From Schistocephalus solidus (taxonomy: Eukaryota; Platyhelminthes; Cestoda; Diphyllobothriidea; Diphyllobothriidae), in NCBI GenBank assembly GCA_017591395.1, contig WEDG01001475.1:79710-143709 (forward strand): a DNA stretch of 64,000 nucleotides. Direction: 5' to 3'. Below, one piece after another: positions 1-10,191 of this stretch. The notes under the pieces were generated by a model. The model did not search any database. It worked only from the letters and a program-made list of their open reading frames with translations, and had not been told where the DNA came from. A program made the translations under genes and the position numbers. The first letter of the stretch is position 1; the number at the start of each line of letters is the position of its first letter.

Positions 1-600
1 TCTAAACTTTACACCAACCCCAGTTTCTGTAGAGTTTAGCATTAAGCCACCTACATTACGCGCAGTTCCTGATCTTCTGTTTTGCTGGGGAATGGGAGGG
101 GGTATAACTGATCAACACGCAGGAACTCAACGAGAAGCTAATTTTTGGATCTTTACCTAGACAAAGATCGGCACCGCAAGTAGGGAGCTGAATATGCAGG
201 AATCCGCATGTGAGCGTCAGTTCCAAGGTTCACAATCCAATCAACGGTGGCCTGCCTTGATCCCAACTAAGCAGCTGAAAAAAACTTGAATTACTAACCT
301 GTTTTGAAGTTGTCGATTGACAAGTGAGAAAACATACTGTCTCAAAGCGTTAAGGATGCCGAATTGAACATCAGGCACTGCTGTGACCGATTCTTTGGTT
401 TGTAAAATATCAAAAAAGAAATTGTTTCTTTACGGTCAATTGTTACGCTGAAGGCCTTGCGCAGAAACTGGGAGAGATGTGACCAAAAGTAGAGTCTTCT
501 CAGGGCTAAGCACCTCACGGGTCGTTGGAATTTTGTTAGAAATATTGTTGGAGGATTCGACGTGAATTTCAACGAAACTCTACTTGGCTGCCAATCTCCG
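1..600. other. No recognisable feature
   Basis: I see only short open frames with no recognisable motif, no tandem repeat and no similarity to the other repeats in this window. Confidence 0.5.
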
Positions 601-602
601 GG

Positions 603-833
603 TTAGATGTAGGGAATGGTCATGTGAGAGCGAAAATTACCTGCTTTCAGCCAACATAAGATTGTCTTTGACATATTTACGTCAACGACAGGCACGTTAT
701 CATCACAAAGAGCATGCTGCCAAATTCTCATGACCTTTCCAACGCAATCATTACGTTGAGAAGAAAGAGATATAATCGCTTGGATAAGAGCTTTATTCGT
801 CTGACGTTTCGGCTTCCACCTCGAACCCATCAT
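603..833 (-). CDS. Small conserved ORF beside a hairpin repeat
   Basis: A 76-codon minus-strand frame. Its middle part (RNDCVGKVMRIWQHAL, then VPVVDV) matches a plus-strand frame at 30,700-30,819 (CEDRVGHVMKILQQAL, then APVIDV). Most differences between the two DNA copies preserve the amino acid or change it conservatively, which suggests this was once coding sequence of a mobile element. Both copies abut the same palindromic hairpin family (781-876 here). I do not recognise the protein. It could be a short domain of a Penelope-like or SINE-carrying element. The ATG lies inside the hairpin, so the true start may lie elsewhere. Confidence 0.3.
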   Translation of the reverse strand: MMGSRWKPKRQTNKALIQAIISLSSQRNDCVGKVMRIWQHALCDDNVPVVDVNMSKTILCWLKAGNFRSHMTIPYI

Positions 834-876
834 ACGCTGGAATCCGAAACGTCAAGCTAATAAATATCTTATCCCA
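781..876. repeat. 96-bp palindromic hairpin repeat, copy 1
   Basis: Positions 781-820 are nearly the reverse complement of 836-876, with a loop of about 15 nt. On the minus strand the centre reads ATGATGGGTTCGAG, followed about 10 nt on by GCCGAAACGTC. The same centre occurs on the minus strand near 20,710-20,755, and a related CTGATGA form occurs at 22,355 (+). A second complete hairpin of the family is at 30,610-30,704. The layout resembles hammerhead-ribozyme sequence from Penelope-like element ends, but the canonical CTGANGA core is incomplete here. Confidence 0.7.
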
Positions 877-1345
877 GTGATCGCTTCGACGTCTTCTCAA
901 CTACTTTCTGGGACTTGCATTTTCAATTGTATCGCCAATCCTCACATGGTCAGGCTTCCTATACATTTAAAACTTCAGTTTACTCAACTAAGTCAATTTT
1001 TCACATTTTCGTTATCTGTACCCATTCTAAAAAATTAGCATTTCTAGACAATGTAATATTGATTTGTAAACAACAAAAAGCCATATATTTCCTAACGATT
1101 GGTTCCTTATTGATGTAAAATTTTGGTGGACGCAGTGTGCGCTGCCCTTTTTGCCTTAGGAGTTGTGATCCAGTTGGTTTCATAAATGGCTGCACCAGTC
1201 TTCGCGAGACTTCTTCATGTTGCTCAGTCCTGGGCGAGGTCCTCACAGGTCGCCATGTTTCTTTGATTTACTTCAGAGCTTTCTTCAAAGAATCATTGTA
1301 GCGTCATTTTTGAGCTCCCTGTTGGCGAGCAGCCATTCGGACGTA

Positions 1346-3093
1346 TCAATAAAAAAGTCGTTTTGGTAGTCGCTCATCGTGCATTCTCGCCAACTGGCCA
1401 CTCCATCGCAGATGCACTTGCCTCAGCATGGCATGGATGCTGGTGATTCCAGTCCGCTCCAGGAATTCCGTGTCCAGGAGACTGTCTTGCCATCTCAGCT
1501 TCAGTATTCTAGGGAGGCAGCTGAGATGGAAGTGATTCAGCTTCCTGGCTTGGTTCGAGTAGACGGTCCGGGTCTCCGCTCCGTATAGGAGTGCCGTCAA
1601 GAGAACGACCTTGTACATTTTCAGTTTTGTGTTCAGATGAATACCGTGGTGATTCCACATGGAGGCCTGCAGCCGGCTGAAGGCCTGACTGGCTTTGGAG
1701 ATCTGTTGAGTAACCTCGTCGTCGGTTCTCGTGTTGCGTGACAGCGTGCTTCTCAGAAAAGCAAGGTTTTCCACGTTGTTGAGTTTAGCACCAATGAGAT
1801 TGATTCGGGGAGAATTGTATTCCACGCTGGGTGGCAGTTGGTGCATGAGTACCGTTTTGGCTGTATTGATTGTTAATTTCTAAATTGGCGCAGCCTGCGC
1901 CGAAGAGGTCCATGATCCTTTGAATGTCCTCCGCCGTCACGGTGTTAAGGGTGCATTCGTCCGCGAAGAGCAAGTCATGTACTTTAGGCGTAGACACGCG
2001 CGTTGGACCCTGCATACGCCGGATTTTGAGAGGGAGCTCTTCAGTTCTGTAGGCGATGCGGATCCCAAGCTTTTCATCACGGTAGGTGTCCAGCAGCATA
2101 GCAGAGAACATGAGACTGAAGAGGTTAGGGGCAAGTACACAGCTCTGCTTCACTCCGTTGGTAACTGTTAATTCTTCGGATACCATCCTGTTGTCAGTTA
2201 CGGGCGCCATCGTCCCGTCGTGAAGCTGACGCACCATGGGGCGTGAACCGCTCAGGACAGCCGAATTTGTGCAATGGTTATGCCTTTGTGGTTATTACAG
2301 AGTTGCCGGTTCCCCTTCCACTTGTAGAGATGGACGATAGTCACGTCTTTGAAATCTTCCGGAAATTGGAATAATTTTGTGAGTTCTGTCATCAGCAGGG
2401 TCCCACCATGCTTGTTGACTTCTGGCGGCATTGCGTCGCATCCCAGTGCTTTCCCGCTTGAACTCTGTTGCACGGCCATTATTGTTTCTGGTAGGGAAGG
2501 CGGTAGATCCAGGTCCTTGTTCATGTCAACTTAAGGGAGCCGGTCAATGGCATCATCGGTGATGGCCAATGAGCATTGAAGGACACGTTTGAAGTTTTAA
2601 GCCCAGCGCTTCAGAATTTTGGATTTCTCTGTCAGCAGTGTTGTGTTGTCAGAGCTGAGCAACGGTTCGGTTCCCTTTATGCAGGGGCCCTAGATGGCCT
2701 TCAGGAAGTTCTTTCATTTCATTGCGGTCCCCTTACCCTTGGATTTTCTCAGCCTTTCGGACCAACCAGGGGTCCTGCATCTCCCGCAGCCATTGCTGTA
2801 CAAGGCGGCGGCATCTGAAGAAGGCTAAAATTGTGGCGTCAGTCCGAAGGTCCATTTAGTCTCTGTGTAGTCGTTTCTTCTCCGCGAGTAGGTTGCTGAT
2901 GTCGGCGTCATTGTCGTAAACCCTGGCATGGTGTTGACAGCATGCGCGTCCATGGACGTCGAGGGCGTTGGACTGGATGGCGTTTCGCAGTTGATACCAT
3001 CACGGTGGTGTTATTATCTGGAGCATGCAGGTCCTCCAGATTCTGGGTAACTTGGTTGCTGAAATCAAAACAGTGAGCAGGCAAATTAAACAA
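1346..3093 (-). pseudogene. Reverse transcriptase and C-terminus of RTE copy A
   Basis: From the 5' side: linker FNLPAHCFDFSN (3,050-3,093), WLREMQDPWLVRKAEKIQG (2,700-2,800), fingers DLDLPPSLPETI and FKDVTIVHLYKWKGNRQ (2,290-2,524), palm with NGVKQSCVLAP (2,110-2,150) and LLFADECTL (about 1,950-1,970), then thumb and C-terminus [24 protein letters not shown] and [12 protein letters not shown] (1,346-1,650). Around 2,245-2,275 the text jumps from NHKGITIA straight to KFGCPERFT. About 90 residues, including motif A with the first catalytic Asp, are lost. FADE in place of FADD removes the last catalytic Asp. Confidence 0.85.
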
Positions 3094-3117
3094 AAGAGTA
3101 TTTAACTAACCTGGCGG

Positions 3118-3915
3118 TCGCTTACCTTGGGGTCTCCACCAGGGTTGATGGTGGAGGCTCATCTTAGAGGTGACGAAGCAGTGATCCTTCCAATCATCGG
3201 CATCGCGGATCACGTTGGTCACCAGCACGTCCTGTCCCTCTCACCTCCGGATGAGAACATAGTCCAGCAGCTGCCAGCGCCGCAACCGAGAGTGTAACCA
3301 GGTCGGCTTTTGCTACATCGGGAGGCGGAAGAAGGCGTTAATTAGCAGAAGACGGTGTTCCGCACACGTTCGCAGAAGAAGGAAGCCGTTATCGTTACAA
3401 CCACAGAAACCGTGGGGACTCAGCACTATCTGCTAGGCAGCGGGGTCTGTCCTGACGCGGGCATTGAATTCACCAAGCACAATTAACTTGTCCGCCTTTG
3501 GCACAGTCGCCAGCAAGGCGTGCAGGTCCTCGTAGAATTTGTCCTTCATCGTATCAGTGGTCGTCTGTGGAGGAGAGTCGGCGCTGATGATGGTGGTGAA
3601 CTTGTCTCCCTGAAGAGGCAGGCGGAGGCACATCAGGCGATCGTTTATACACTGCGGGAGACATGGCAGTCGTCCCATGATGTCGTTCCAGATGGCAAAG
3701 GCAACACCAGCGTCGCGTCGCTCTGCCTTTGGCCGGCCGCTCCAGAAGAAGGTGTCACCGGCACCCCCATCCTCCAGCTGACCCTGCTCAGTGAATTGGG
3801 GCTCACTGAGAGCAACCATTTCCACCTTGTAGCTCATCAGTTTCCGAGTGTGTAGTGCCATCCTCCGTTCCGGTTGGTTGCTCCTCAGATTGTCTATAAG
3901 GGAACGAACATTTCA
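3118..3915 (-). pseudogene. APE-type endonuclease domain of RTE copy A
   Basis: The N-terminal stretch reads [17 protein letters not shown]. It continues through a conserved SEP (normally SET) with the catalytic-Glu environment, then [18 protein letters not shown], then [10 protein letters not shown] (family form GDFNAR) near 3,460-3,490. A stop follows DPAA at 3,433, but the same protein continues ([16 protein letters not shown], then LDYVL, then DDWKDH) to about 3,118. The family enzyme makes the first-strand nick during target-primed reverse transcription. The Asp-to-Glu change in GDFN and the stops mean it is inactive. Confidence 0.8.
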
Positions 3916-4590
3916 GGCTGCTAGTATGAGCGGACTCACTTGAACAGCCCGGAAAGTATGGCGCTGGGGATAGGGACGGGGGATGTTGTTGTTTGTTTGA
4001 GATTTACGACCGCATATTTTGCGGTCTGCGGACCATGGCCGGCTGCAGAATACGTGAAACCCAGCATTTGTTTAGGGAATTTTTTCCAGCCCCGTCCTAC
4101 GCGAGTAGGTAAGCAGTGCTGTCCCTAAATAGGGCTGCTCGGACATCCCAGATGGCTGCCGAACTCCAATATGGGTTTCATGTTTGTTTTAGTGTAAGAG
4201 CGACCCGAGTTAGCCTGGGCCGCCTACGGGGTTGCTGTCGCCCCCACTGTAGTGGGGAGGGGGGAAGTTCGTAAGTGAGAGATACCGGGTTTGGGGGCCC
4301 TCACAAGACCGGAGACCCTCACCTTGTTTATCCCGCCAGTCGTGATGGTTGCCCGGGGTGTGGCCGCTGGGAAGAACACAGCTTTGAGGAACCAAAGGTG
4401 AGAGTTTTGTACCAGGTAAAGGCAGTCATAGGAGCATTCACTACCTGTACGAGATAAATGGAGCAACCAAATGCTATCTGTGTGGTGCTACCTCTAACTA
4501 GTACCTCCTACACCACATCGGAACGGCAACAAACACTACGCAGCTTCTCAGAGATCACAGTAAGCCCGCGCGTTTTAAATTGGTTTCATA
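3916..4590. other. Intergenic stretch, no feature recognised
   Basis: GC-rich compared with its surroundings around 4,200-4,400. It may include 5' untranslated sequence of RTE copy A, but I cannot support a promoter. No coding homology was seen on either strand. Confidence 0.4.
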
Positions 4591-4594
4591 TTTC

Positions 4595-4995
4595 AAGCCC
4601 TTGGAGCCTACGTGGTTTTTAGCCCCTACCTTAGTGTAGAAGACAAGTGTATGTGAAATAAATGACGTGTCAACTATATAATCTCTGACCTTCGGAAATA
4701 TCTATTCGGATTTAATCGTACCCTTGGCTTTCACAATATTACTACAGTGTTGATTATACCATGCTTTGGAGGTTTTCCCAACGTGCAGAACAAGCTTTGA
4801 CATTAATTCCTTTCTAAAACCAACATCGGTGACTATTGACTCTGTTCGCAACAGTGCGAGGACTCGTTACAAAAAGGCTGAGTTGCTTTATGCTTCTAAA
4901 AGTTTGACTGCTGAAGTTCATAGAGCAAACACCCCTCTCCCCTATACCGTCGTTTCATTGGAAAAGAACAGTACAGGCTTATATGGGTTTCCAGG
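4595..4995. repeat. ~400-bp direct repeat, left copy
   Basis: Begins near a GGAGCCTACGTGGTTTTTAG stretch and ends at an ACAGGCTTATA stretch. It matches 5,317-5,715 in the same orientation at roughly 75-80% by eye, with shared blocks such as CTCTGACCTTCGGAAATATC and GAGGACTCGTTACAAAAAGG. The two copies flank an endonuclease fragment. They are too diverged and lack TG...CA ends, so I do not call them LTRs of a recent element. Confidence 0.75.
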
Positions 4996-5049
4996 ACAAG
5001 CCCTAATTGCTAGCGGTGGTGCTTAGTTCCACTATCCGCCCTTTCCGCT

Positions 5050-5322
5050 CCATATCTTACTCCTCTTAACCCATATCCGGCGCTTGCTACGCCACAACAT
5101 TTTTCCAGAACCGAGTGGAAGTACCCGTTTCCTATGTTCAGTGGCCCATCAAACACTCGATGACTTAGCTGCTCTCCTACAAAAACGACCAGCTTCCCCA
5201 CTTAAGCTGTTCAGTCTTAATGCCAGATCCTTGCTCAATCAAATACCCCTGCTTCAGACTCATGTCTTTGTACACTGTCCAGATATTATCATAGTTAACG
5301 AAACATGGGCAACACCTTGGAT
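5050..5322 (+). pseudogene. N-terminal endonuclease fragment of a CR1-like element
   Basis: The frame contains LKLFSLNARSLLNQIPLLQ and then PDIIIVNETWATPW, which is the start of an APE-type endonuclease (the Asn of the NARSL box and the Glu of the NETW box). The reading stops where the right-hand direct repeat begins, in the overlapping PWGLRGF stretch. The rest of the endonuclease and the RT are absent, so this is a truncated relic. Confidence 0.65.
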
Positions 5323-5715
5323 AAGCCCTTGGGGCCTACGTGGTTTTTAGTCTCTACCTTATTGTAGAAGACACGTATATACGAAATAGCTGATGTGTGG
5401 ACTGCATATTCTCTGACCTTCGGAAATATCTATTTGGATTGAGGCGAATCATTGGAAACACCATATTACTGAACTGTTGATTATACCTTGCTTTGGAGTC
5501 TATTCCAACGTGCAGGACAAGCTTTGATGTTCACTCGCTCCCAAAACCACCATCAAAGCATCTTGAATCTGCTTGCAACAGTGGGAGGACTCGTTACAAA
5601 AAGGCTCAGTCACTTCGTTTCTACAACTTTGACTGTTGAAATTCATTGAGCAAACACACCGCTTCCCGATACATTTGTTTAATTGGAATAAGTTATAGTG
5701 CAGGCTTATAAGTTA
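5317..5715. repeat. ~400-bp direct repeat, right copy
   Basis: Partner of 4,595-4,995, 722 bp away start to start. It includes the last codons of the endonuclease fragment. It may be an untranslated part of one retrotransposon family present twice, or a segmental duplication that predates much divergence. Confidence 0.75.
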
Positions 5716-6146
5716 ATGCAGTCTCATATCGTCACCAGAAGCATGGACATTGTAAGCATGTGCGATCCAACTCTGTACTAGGAAAAATACCGTCGTCGCC
5801 GGATGGATTCGAACCGGATGTCAATTATACAAAGGGCACGGAAACAGTTCAGAAATCGGTCTGCACACACATGAAAGAAAGTAACAACATCACGTGTGGA
5901 ACCCGAAGAGACAGATAACAAAGTTCTTGCAACATAATCCAGACTTGTCAGACTCAGGCTAGTGCAGCAAATCCATGTAACTCAGTACCTTTCGAAAAAC
6001 CAGAGCATAACAAGGCCGCATGCAAGCACATACAACAGCAGCAGAAAGCGGCTGCCATGTAGCCTGCTAAAGGCCGATATAAGCTCTCAGTTATACCACA
6101 CGACAGCGATGTGAGGACACCATGTGAATGAAATCCAAGCCAACAA

Positions 6147-6966
6147 ATGCGGAGGGAGACTTCTAAAGAAACGAAGGTTGGACTGAGCAACAGACAACAC
6201 AGTAAATTAGAAGAAAGTACAACTGAGACACGGTTGACCGAATCTTTCACGGATTTGGATTTTGCGAGCTCTGTGGCCAGTTTTTCCAGAGTAAGTGAAA
6301 TGAGTGAACTGGGAACGAGAGTTCCGTCAATTCCAATATGTGATGCGAAAACAGCAGACACTCGGTTAAATTGAAAACGAAATACAGTTATAAAGGGGTC
6401 ACAGAATCAAAGTCAGCAATTCCCAGGGAAAAAGCTAAACATTACCTAGTCCTACTTCAAGAGTATGGCACGGCATTGTTAAGAAATTGCGAGTCGATAA
6501 ACATTCTAAAAGCATATCGAATGGGGAACGCTCAGCCATCAATTGTTCCAGACCCTCGGCCACGACCCTTAAAAATCATTTTAGAAACAGAAGCGCAGGT
6601 GTAGTTCTTGCTATAAAGAAAGTCGAATCTGCGGGATATGCATGCCGGTGTTTTTTTTTTCAACCGGACTACGAGCCGAAAGAACGAATGAAAAGGACAC
6701 AACTGATAAACGAACTGATAGAGAGAGGGAGCAATGGCAAAACACTCCTAAATATAAGACATAGGGCGCATACTTCACGTCAAACGAGAATTTCTTTGGG
6801 CGAATGCAGTCAGGCTGACAACTTAAAAAATATCAAAATGCCCGCTTTCGAGGCTAATATAAGCACTAGTGGTAGTTGTCTCGAAATATACTATACCAAC
6901 TGCCAGCGTCTCTTCAACAAGCTCGATGAGCTCAAAGCTCTAGCCTCTGAGGAGAACTTCACATAA
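6147..6966 (+). pseudogene. ORF1 3' part and start of endonuclease
   Basis: Three overlapping frames together read as one ORF1 C-terminus: LTESFTDLDFASSVASFS (a possible coiled region), RPRPLKIILE, then FFQPDYEPKERMKRTQLI. In this family that is an RRM-like single-strand nucleic-acid binding protein. The endonuclease starts in the same frame, IYYTNCQRLFNKLDELKAL, and stops at 6,966. At least two frameshifts are needed to join ORF1. Confidence 0.65.
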
Positions 6967-7439
6967 TTGCACTGATAGAGAAGTGGCTAATTGATGAAAT
7001 AGGCCTTAGCAAATTTATTTTCGGGGCAACCACATATTCCGTTGTGACAGATTCCAACCTAGAGGCGGAGGCGTGGCACTTTATATATCCCAGGAACTTT
7101 CCTCCTGTCAGAGCAAAATCTCCGACGTCGTACTACGAAGGTATGAATTAATTTCTTGCAAAAGTAGACTCAAACAATTGTCGAAATTTCAAGTATGCAT
7201 TGCCTACCGGTCTCCTTGCTCAAATGAAAAGCGATGACGTGGAACTTCTAAACTCATTGAAAGTTGTTACTCCTGGGTGACTTCAAAACACCTTGTATTG
7301 ATTGGTAAAGTCGCGCAGTAAAGGCCACAGCAACGACATTCGACTATAAACTACTAGCAATTTTCCCTGGATGAATACTTAAGGGAGGAAGCAAGATGAC
7401 AGAAAACTGCTTTAGGTCTTTCCTGAAAAACAATGAAAG

Positions 7440-8397
7440 TCATTGAAAAGCGCTCAATACTAAAATTTGGTGAGGAAAATGCCATCTTACAGAATTTTCA
7501 GCATGATTTTCGGCGAGGGTGTTCCTGTCTTTCAAACCTGCTGACTTCTCGAAGTCTGGATCAGTGCTTTAGAAGGGGGCTTCGAAGTAGATGTAGTGTA
7601 AATTGATTTCCACAAAGCCTTTGACAGCGTGCCCCATCAACGCCTTTTACATAAACGAATTGTCCTTCGCATCGGGGGAAGCTTCTGAACTGGATAAAGT
7701 CATTTCTGATTGGTCGAAAACAGCGCATCTGTACCGGAGAGGATAAATCGGACTGGGTGAATGTGGTGAGTGGCATTCCTCAAGGCTCCATTCTTGGTTC
7801 CTTACTTTACATCCATTATGTAAATGACAGTCTTCAGGAACTGAACTGTGATAAGAACACGTTTGCCGATGACATTAAGTTGTGGCAAGTCATTAAAGAC
7901 ACGAGCGATCAGAATGCTCTACAAAATAATCTGCACAGACTACAAACATGGTCCGAGAAATGGGTCCTAGATTTCAATGTGCAAAAGTCTGCAGTTATCC
8001 ACCTGCGTCAAACTTATTATCTTCCAACTGACAACGTGAGGGCATATTACCCAAACGTAACTCAACTTGCCATCGAACCTTCACAAAAGACCTCGGTGTT
8101 TGGATAGAGAGCAATGTGAAGCCATCAGTGCAATGAGTTAAGGCAGCAAACACCACCATGCGAGAATTGCGAGCTATGAAAAAGGCATTTGTATCTTATG
8201 ACGAAGACCTCTTTGGCAAAGTCTGCGGCATCTTTGTTTGACCTCACCTAGAATATGGCATAGAAGCGTCGTGGCCATGTCTCACAAAAGATGAAATATA
8301 TCTGAGGAAAGTGCAACGTCGGGCAACAAAGCTAGTAAGAGGTTTAAAATACCACTATAATATAGAGAGACTGGAATACCTAAATTTATTCCCTCTG
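7440..8397 (+). pseudogene. CR1-like reverse transcriptase (palm to thumb)
   Basis: Fragments run from LQNFQHDFRRGCSCLSNLL through IDFHKAFDSVPHQRLLHK (motif A; catalytic Asp kept), GIPQGSILGS (motif B) and TFADDIKLW (motif C; both Asp kept), then LQTWSEKWVLDFNVQK, and PHLEYGIEASWP with KVQRRATKLVRGL. The longest unbroken frame is 7,757-8,107. The sequence is interrupted at 8,397 after NLFPL and resumes at about 8,770 with LFPLYFRQQRGD. Confidence 0.8.
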
Positions 8398-8785
8398 TGG
8401 CTAAGATGGTATACCGTAATACTGACATAGATACTAGCTTAAAACCAAGACACGTGTTTTGCCAATGTTTCTGCTACTGGACGACGCAGCAACGAGGGGT
8501 TCGGCTCCTCAGTCAGTCCTCCAGCGTTCTCTATACAATTTCTGATGTAAGGACTGCAGAGAATAATCGGGGAAATATTTTCTGAAATTATTAGTTGCAG
8601 GACATGAAGTCAGGTGATCAGGACATGCCTTTTTAGGGTCAGACCCGAAAGTTCAATGAACATCTGGGTCGAAGAAAATCAACCACCGGGGATAACCACG
8701 TAATGCCCATTCTACAAACAAGTAGTACTACAAGTACTATGAATATTACATGGCATAAATTATTTTCTCACTTATTTCCCCTGTA
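8384..8785. mobile_element. ~380-bp insertion inside the CR1 copy, with target-site-duplication-like ends
   Basis: The CR1 protein text reaches NLFPL at 8,384-8,397 and restarts with LFPLYFRQQRGDPIVL at about 8,767. The DNA at both junctions is related (TTATTCCCTCTGTG and TTATTTCCCCTGTA), as expected for a target-site duplication of about 13-14 bp flanking an insert. The insert has no coding signal and ends in a short TAGTACTACAAGTACTAT-like simple tract (8,724-8,742), so a SINE or truncated retroelement is possible. Junction of two separate CR1 fragments is the alternative. Confidence 0.4.
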
Positions 8786-9085
8786 TTTCAGGCAACAAAG
8801 AGGTGATCCTATCGTACTTTACAAGATAAAACATGGCATTGAGCAAAGGTTGCGCTTTGAGGACACGTTTCAACGGTACCTCTCGCCTCATCTTCGGGCA
8901 AACGAAGTGCAGCTGCGCACGAAAAGGCCCAGGCTAAACCTTCACTTAGAATTCTTCACAAAAGGAATAGTAAAACGGTGCAATCATCTCCCGTAATCAG
9001 TCGTGGATGCGAGGTCCCTACAACTTTTCAAGAATCTCTTGGAAAATTATGTTTCCCTTTTTTTCCCTAGAAAATTCTAACCCGA
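8767..9085 (+). pseudogene. CR1-like C-terminal tail
   Basis: The frame 8,703-8,996 includes LFPLYFRQQRGDPIVLYKIK, HLRANEVQLRTKRPRLNLHL and FFTKGIVKRCNHLP. This is the conserved C-terminal tail of CR1-type ORF2 (RRLRGDLI...F...R...WN.LP). The expected Trp-Asn is RCN here. A stop follows, but SVVDARSLQLFKNLL continues the family text to about 9,050. Confidence 0.7.
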
Positions 9086-9260
9086 AGTAATACCACGTCA
9101 AATCCTGACATGAGTTATTTATACTTCTGTTTTTACATCTATTTTGTGAATAGCTTTTGTACAGTGTAAATTGTTACGAGTACATATACAGATGTATATG
9201 ACAAACTGGCATGTAAGCAATAGGGTTTTTAAGGCGTTGACTATCACCTCCGCCAAATAA

Positions 9261-9525
9261 ACTGAAAGCACCCATGTGATCACAAAGTATGTCATCTGAG
9301 AACGCTTTTAAAGAGAAAAAAGCAACGGAGCATTAACTGTCTTCATTAATGTGCTCATCAGGCTAACTGTCAACGAGGACGCTGAAAAGGCGGTTTCCAG
9401 GACGGCAAAAAACCCTACACAGCCCCTCAGAGTCCACTGAAATAACCCAGGTGATCACAAATGATGTCATATGAGGACGCTTTTTCAAATGGATTCCGAG
9501 CCACTGAAGCAACCCGAGAGGCAAA
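9261..9525 (+). repeat. Short tandem subrepeats at the outer end of the left arm
   Basis: An ACTGAAA...ACCC..GTGATCACAAA..TGTCAT motif occurs at 9,261 and again at 9,436 (spacing 175 bp), followed each time by a GAGGACGCTTTTT-like block. A third, shorter version starts at 9,502. The right arm keeps this area at 30,400-30,480. Such outer subrepeats could mark the true terminus of the repeated unit. Confidence 0.6.
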
Positions 9526-9888
9526 GCACGTAAGGTCCAAGAGTTCTACGAATAAATTAGATGGACTTGCTCTCCAAAAGGTTTTGTGCGTCGGTGCCTA
9601 TTTTCTCGACCCAGAGTGCTTAATCTGGCACTCCACCTAAGATATATCATGTTTTGACATCTGTTAAGGAGGCTTAAGGGGTCACGATCCGACGCACCAT
9701 CACAAGAGTTGGCACACAAGTTCAAAAGAGTTAACGAGTTCAGCCTCGCAGCAGCCAAAATCTTTTGTTCATGCCAGAAGCAAGAGAAGCCGCGAGCTGC
9801 TTGAAGCCTTGATTTGCGATTAGAGCTCAATTTTTCGATGTATTGATTTGGCGTCCACATAGAGACTCCTGCGCATTACCCTCCAGAC

Positions 9889-10191
9889 ATGCGGCACTGG
9901 CTGCTGATTGATTATCGATTGTCATCGCTGACTTCGGCGCTGGCGATGGAGGAGAGTAGCCAGGAGAAATTTGCCATTACACCAAATCACATTTTTCTTT
10001 TGCATCTCGTATCGAGGCACGAACGGTATACTCTGCTACGGATGAAGCATACAAGCATAGACCAGAGAGCTTCAGTACTACAGAAACTGTCCCCAATCAA
10101 TCGCCGGTTGGAAACCGGACTAGGTGTCCGGGGCAGTCCCGGTAGATGTGAAACCTTTTCCAGATTGGAAGTACCTATTTCTGCGGCATAG
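9889..10191 (+). other. 100-codon open frame in the left arm, probably non-coding
   Basis: The frame is open for 100 codons, but in the right arm the same sequence has lost one T (AGGAGAAATTGCC versus AGGAGAAATTTGCC near 29,930). Only 63 codons remain there (29,710-29,901, minus strand). The nucleotide sequence is conserved at non-synonymous and synonymous sites alike, and I recognise no domain, so I do not call a protein. Confidence 0.4.

Larger units (their letters stand above)
1115..3915 (-). mobile_element. RTE-like non-LTR retrotransposon, degenerate copy A
   Basis: Read on the minus strand, an APE-type endonuclease (3,433-3,915 and on to about 3,118), a linker, a reverse transcriptase and a C-terminal region follow in canonical order, so this is one old copy. 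The element nicks target DNA and reverse-transcribes its RNA at the nick. Stops and frameshifts break every domain. RT motif A is deleted and the second catalytic Asp of the FADD box is Glu. The C-terminal zinc fingers found in copy B (13.3-18.1 kb) are missing; homology fades near 1,115 after the NWITTPKAKRAA stretch. The family resembles RTE/BovB-type elements and is common in tapeworm genomes, from my recall. Confidence 0.85.
6140..9085 (+). mobile_element. CR1-like non-LTR retrotransposon, degenerate copy
   Basis: The order is ORF1 relic, endonuclease relic, RT, C-terminus, all on the plus strand. ORF1: the frames at 6,147-6,374 and 6,371-6,604 end in RPRPLKIILE, a motif also present in the better preserved ORF1 at 53,033-53,458. 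Endonuclease: begins YTNCQRLFNKLDELKAL (6,890), then GGGVALYISQEL across a frameshift (7,060-7,100) and GDFKTPCIDW (7,275-7,305). RT: FHKAFDSVPHQRLLHK (7,600), SGIPQGSILGSLLY (7,770), NTFADDIKLW (7,857). It is broken by many stops and frameshifts. Confidence 0.8.

Noticed and set aside
4595..5715. LTR retrotransposon with LTRs at 4,595 and 5,317
   Set aside because: The repeats are strongly diverged, lack TG/CA ends, and enclose an APE-type endonuclease start, which belongs to non-LTR elements.
5795..5825. tRNA B-box-like GGTTCGAATCC on the minus strand
   Set aside because: The flanking bases do not form a T stem and no A box or acceptor stem is present, so it is not a tRNA and too weak to call a SINE promoter.
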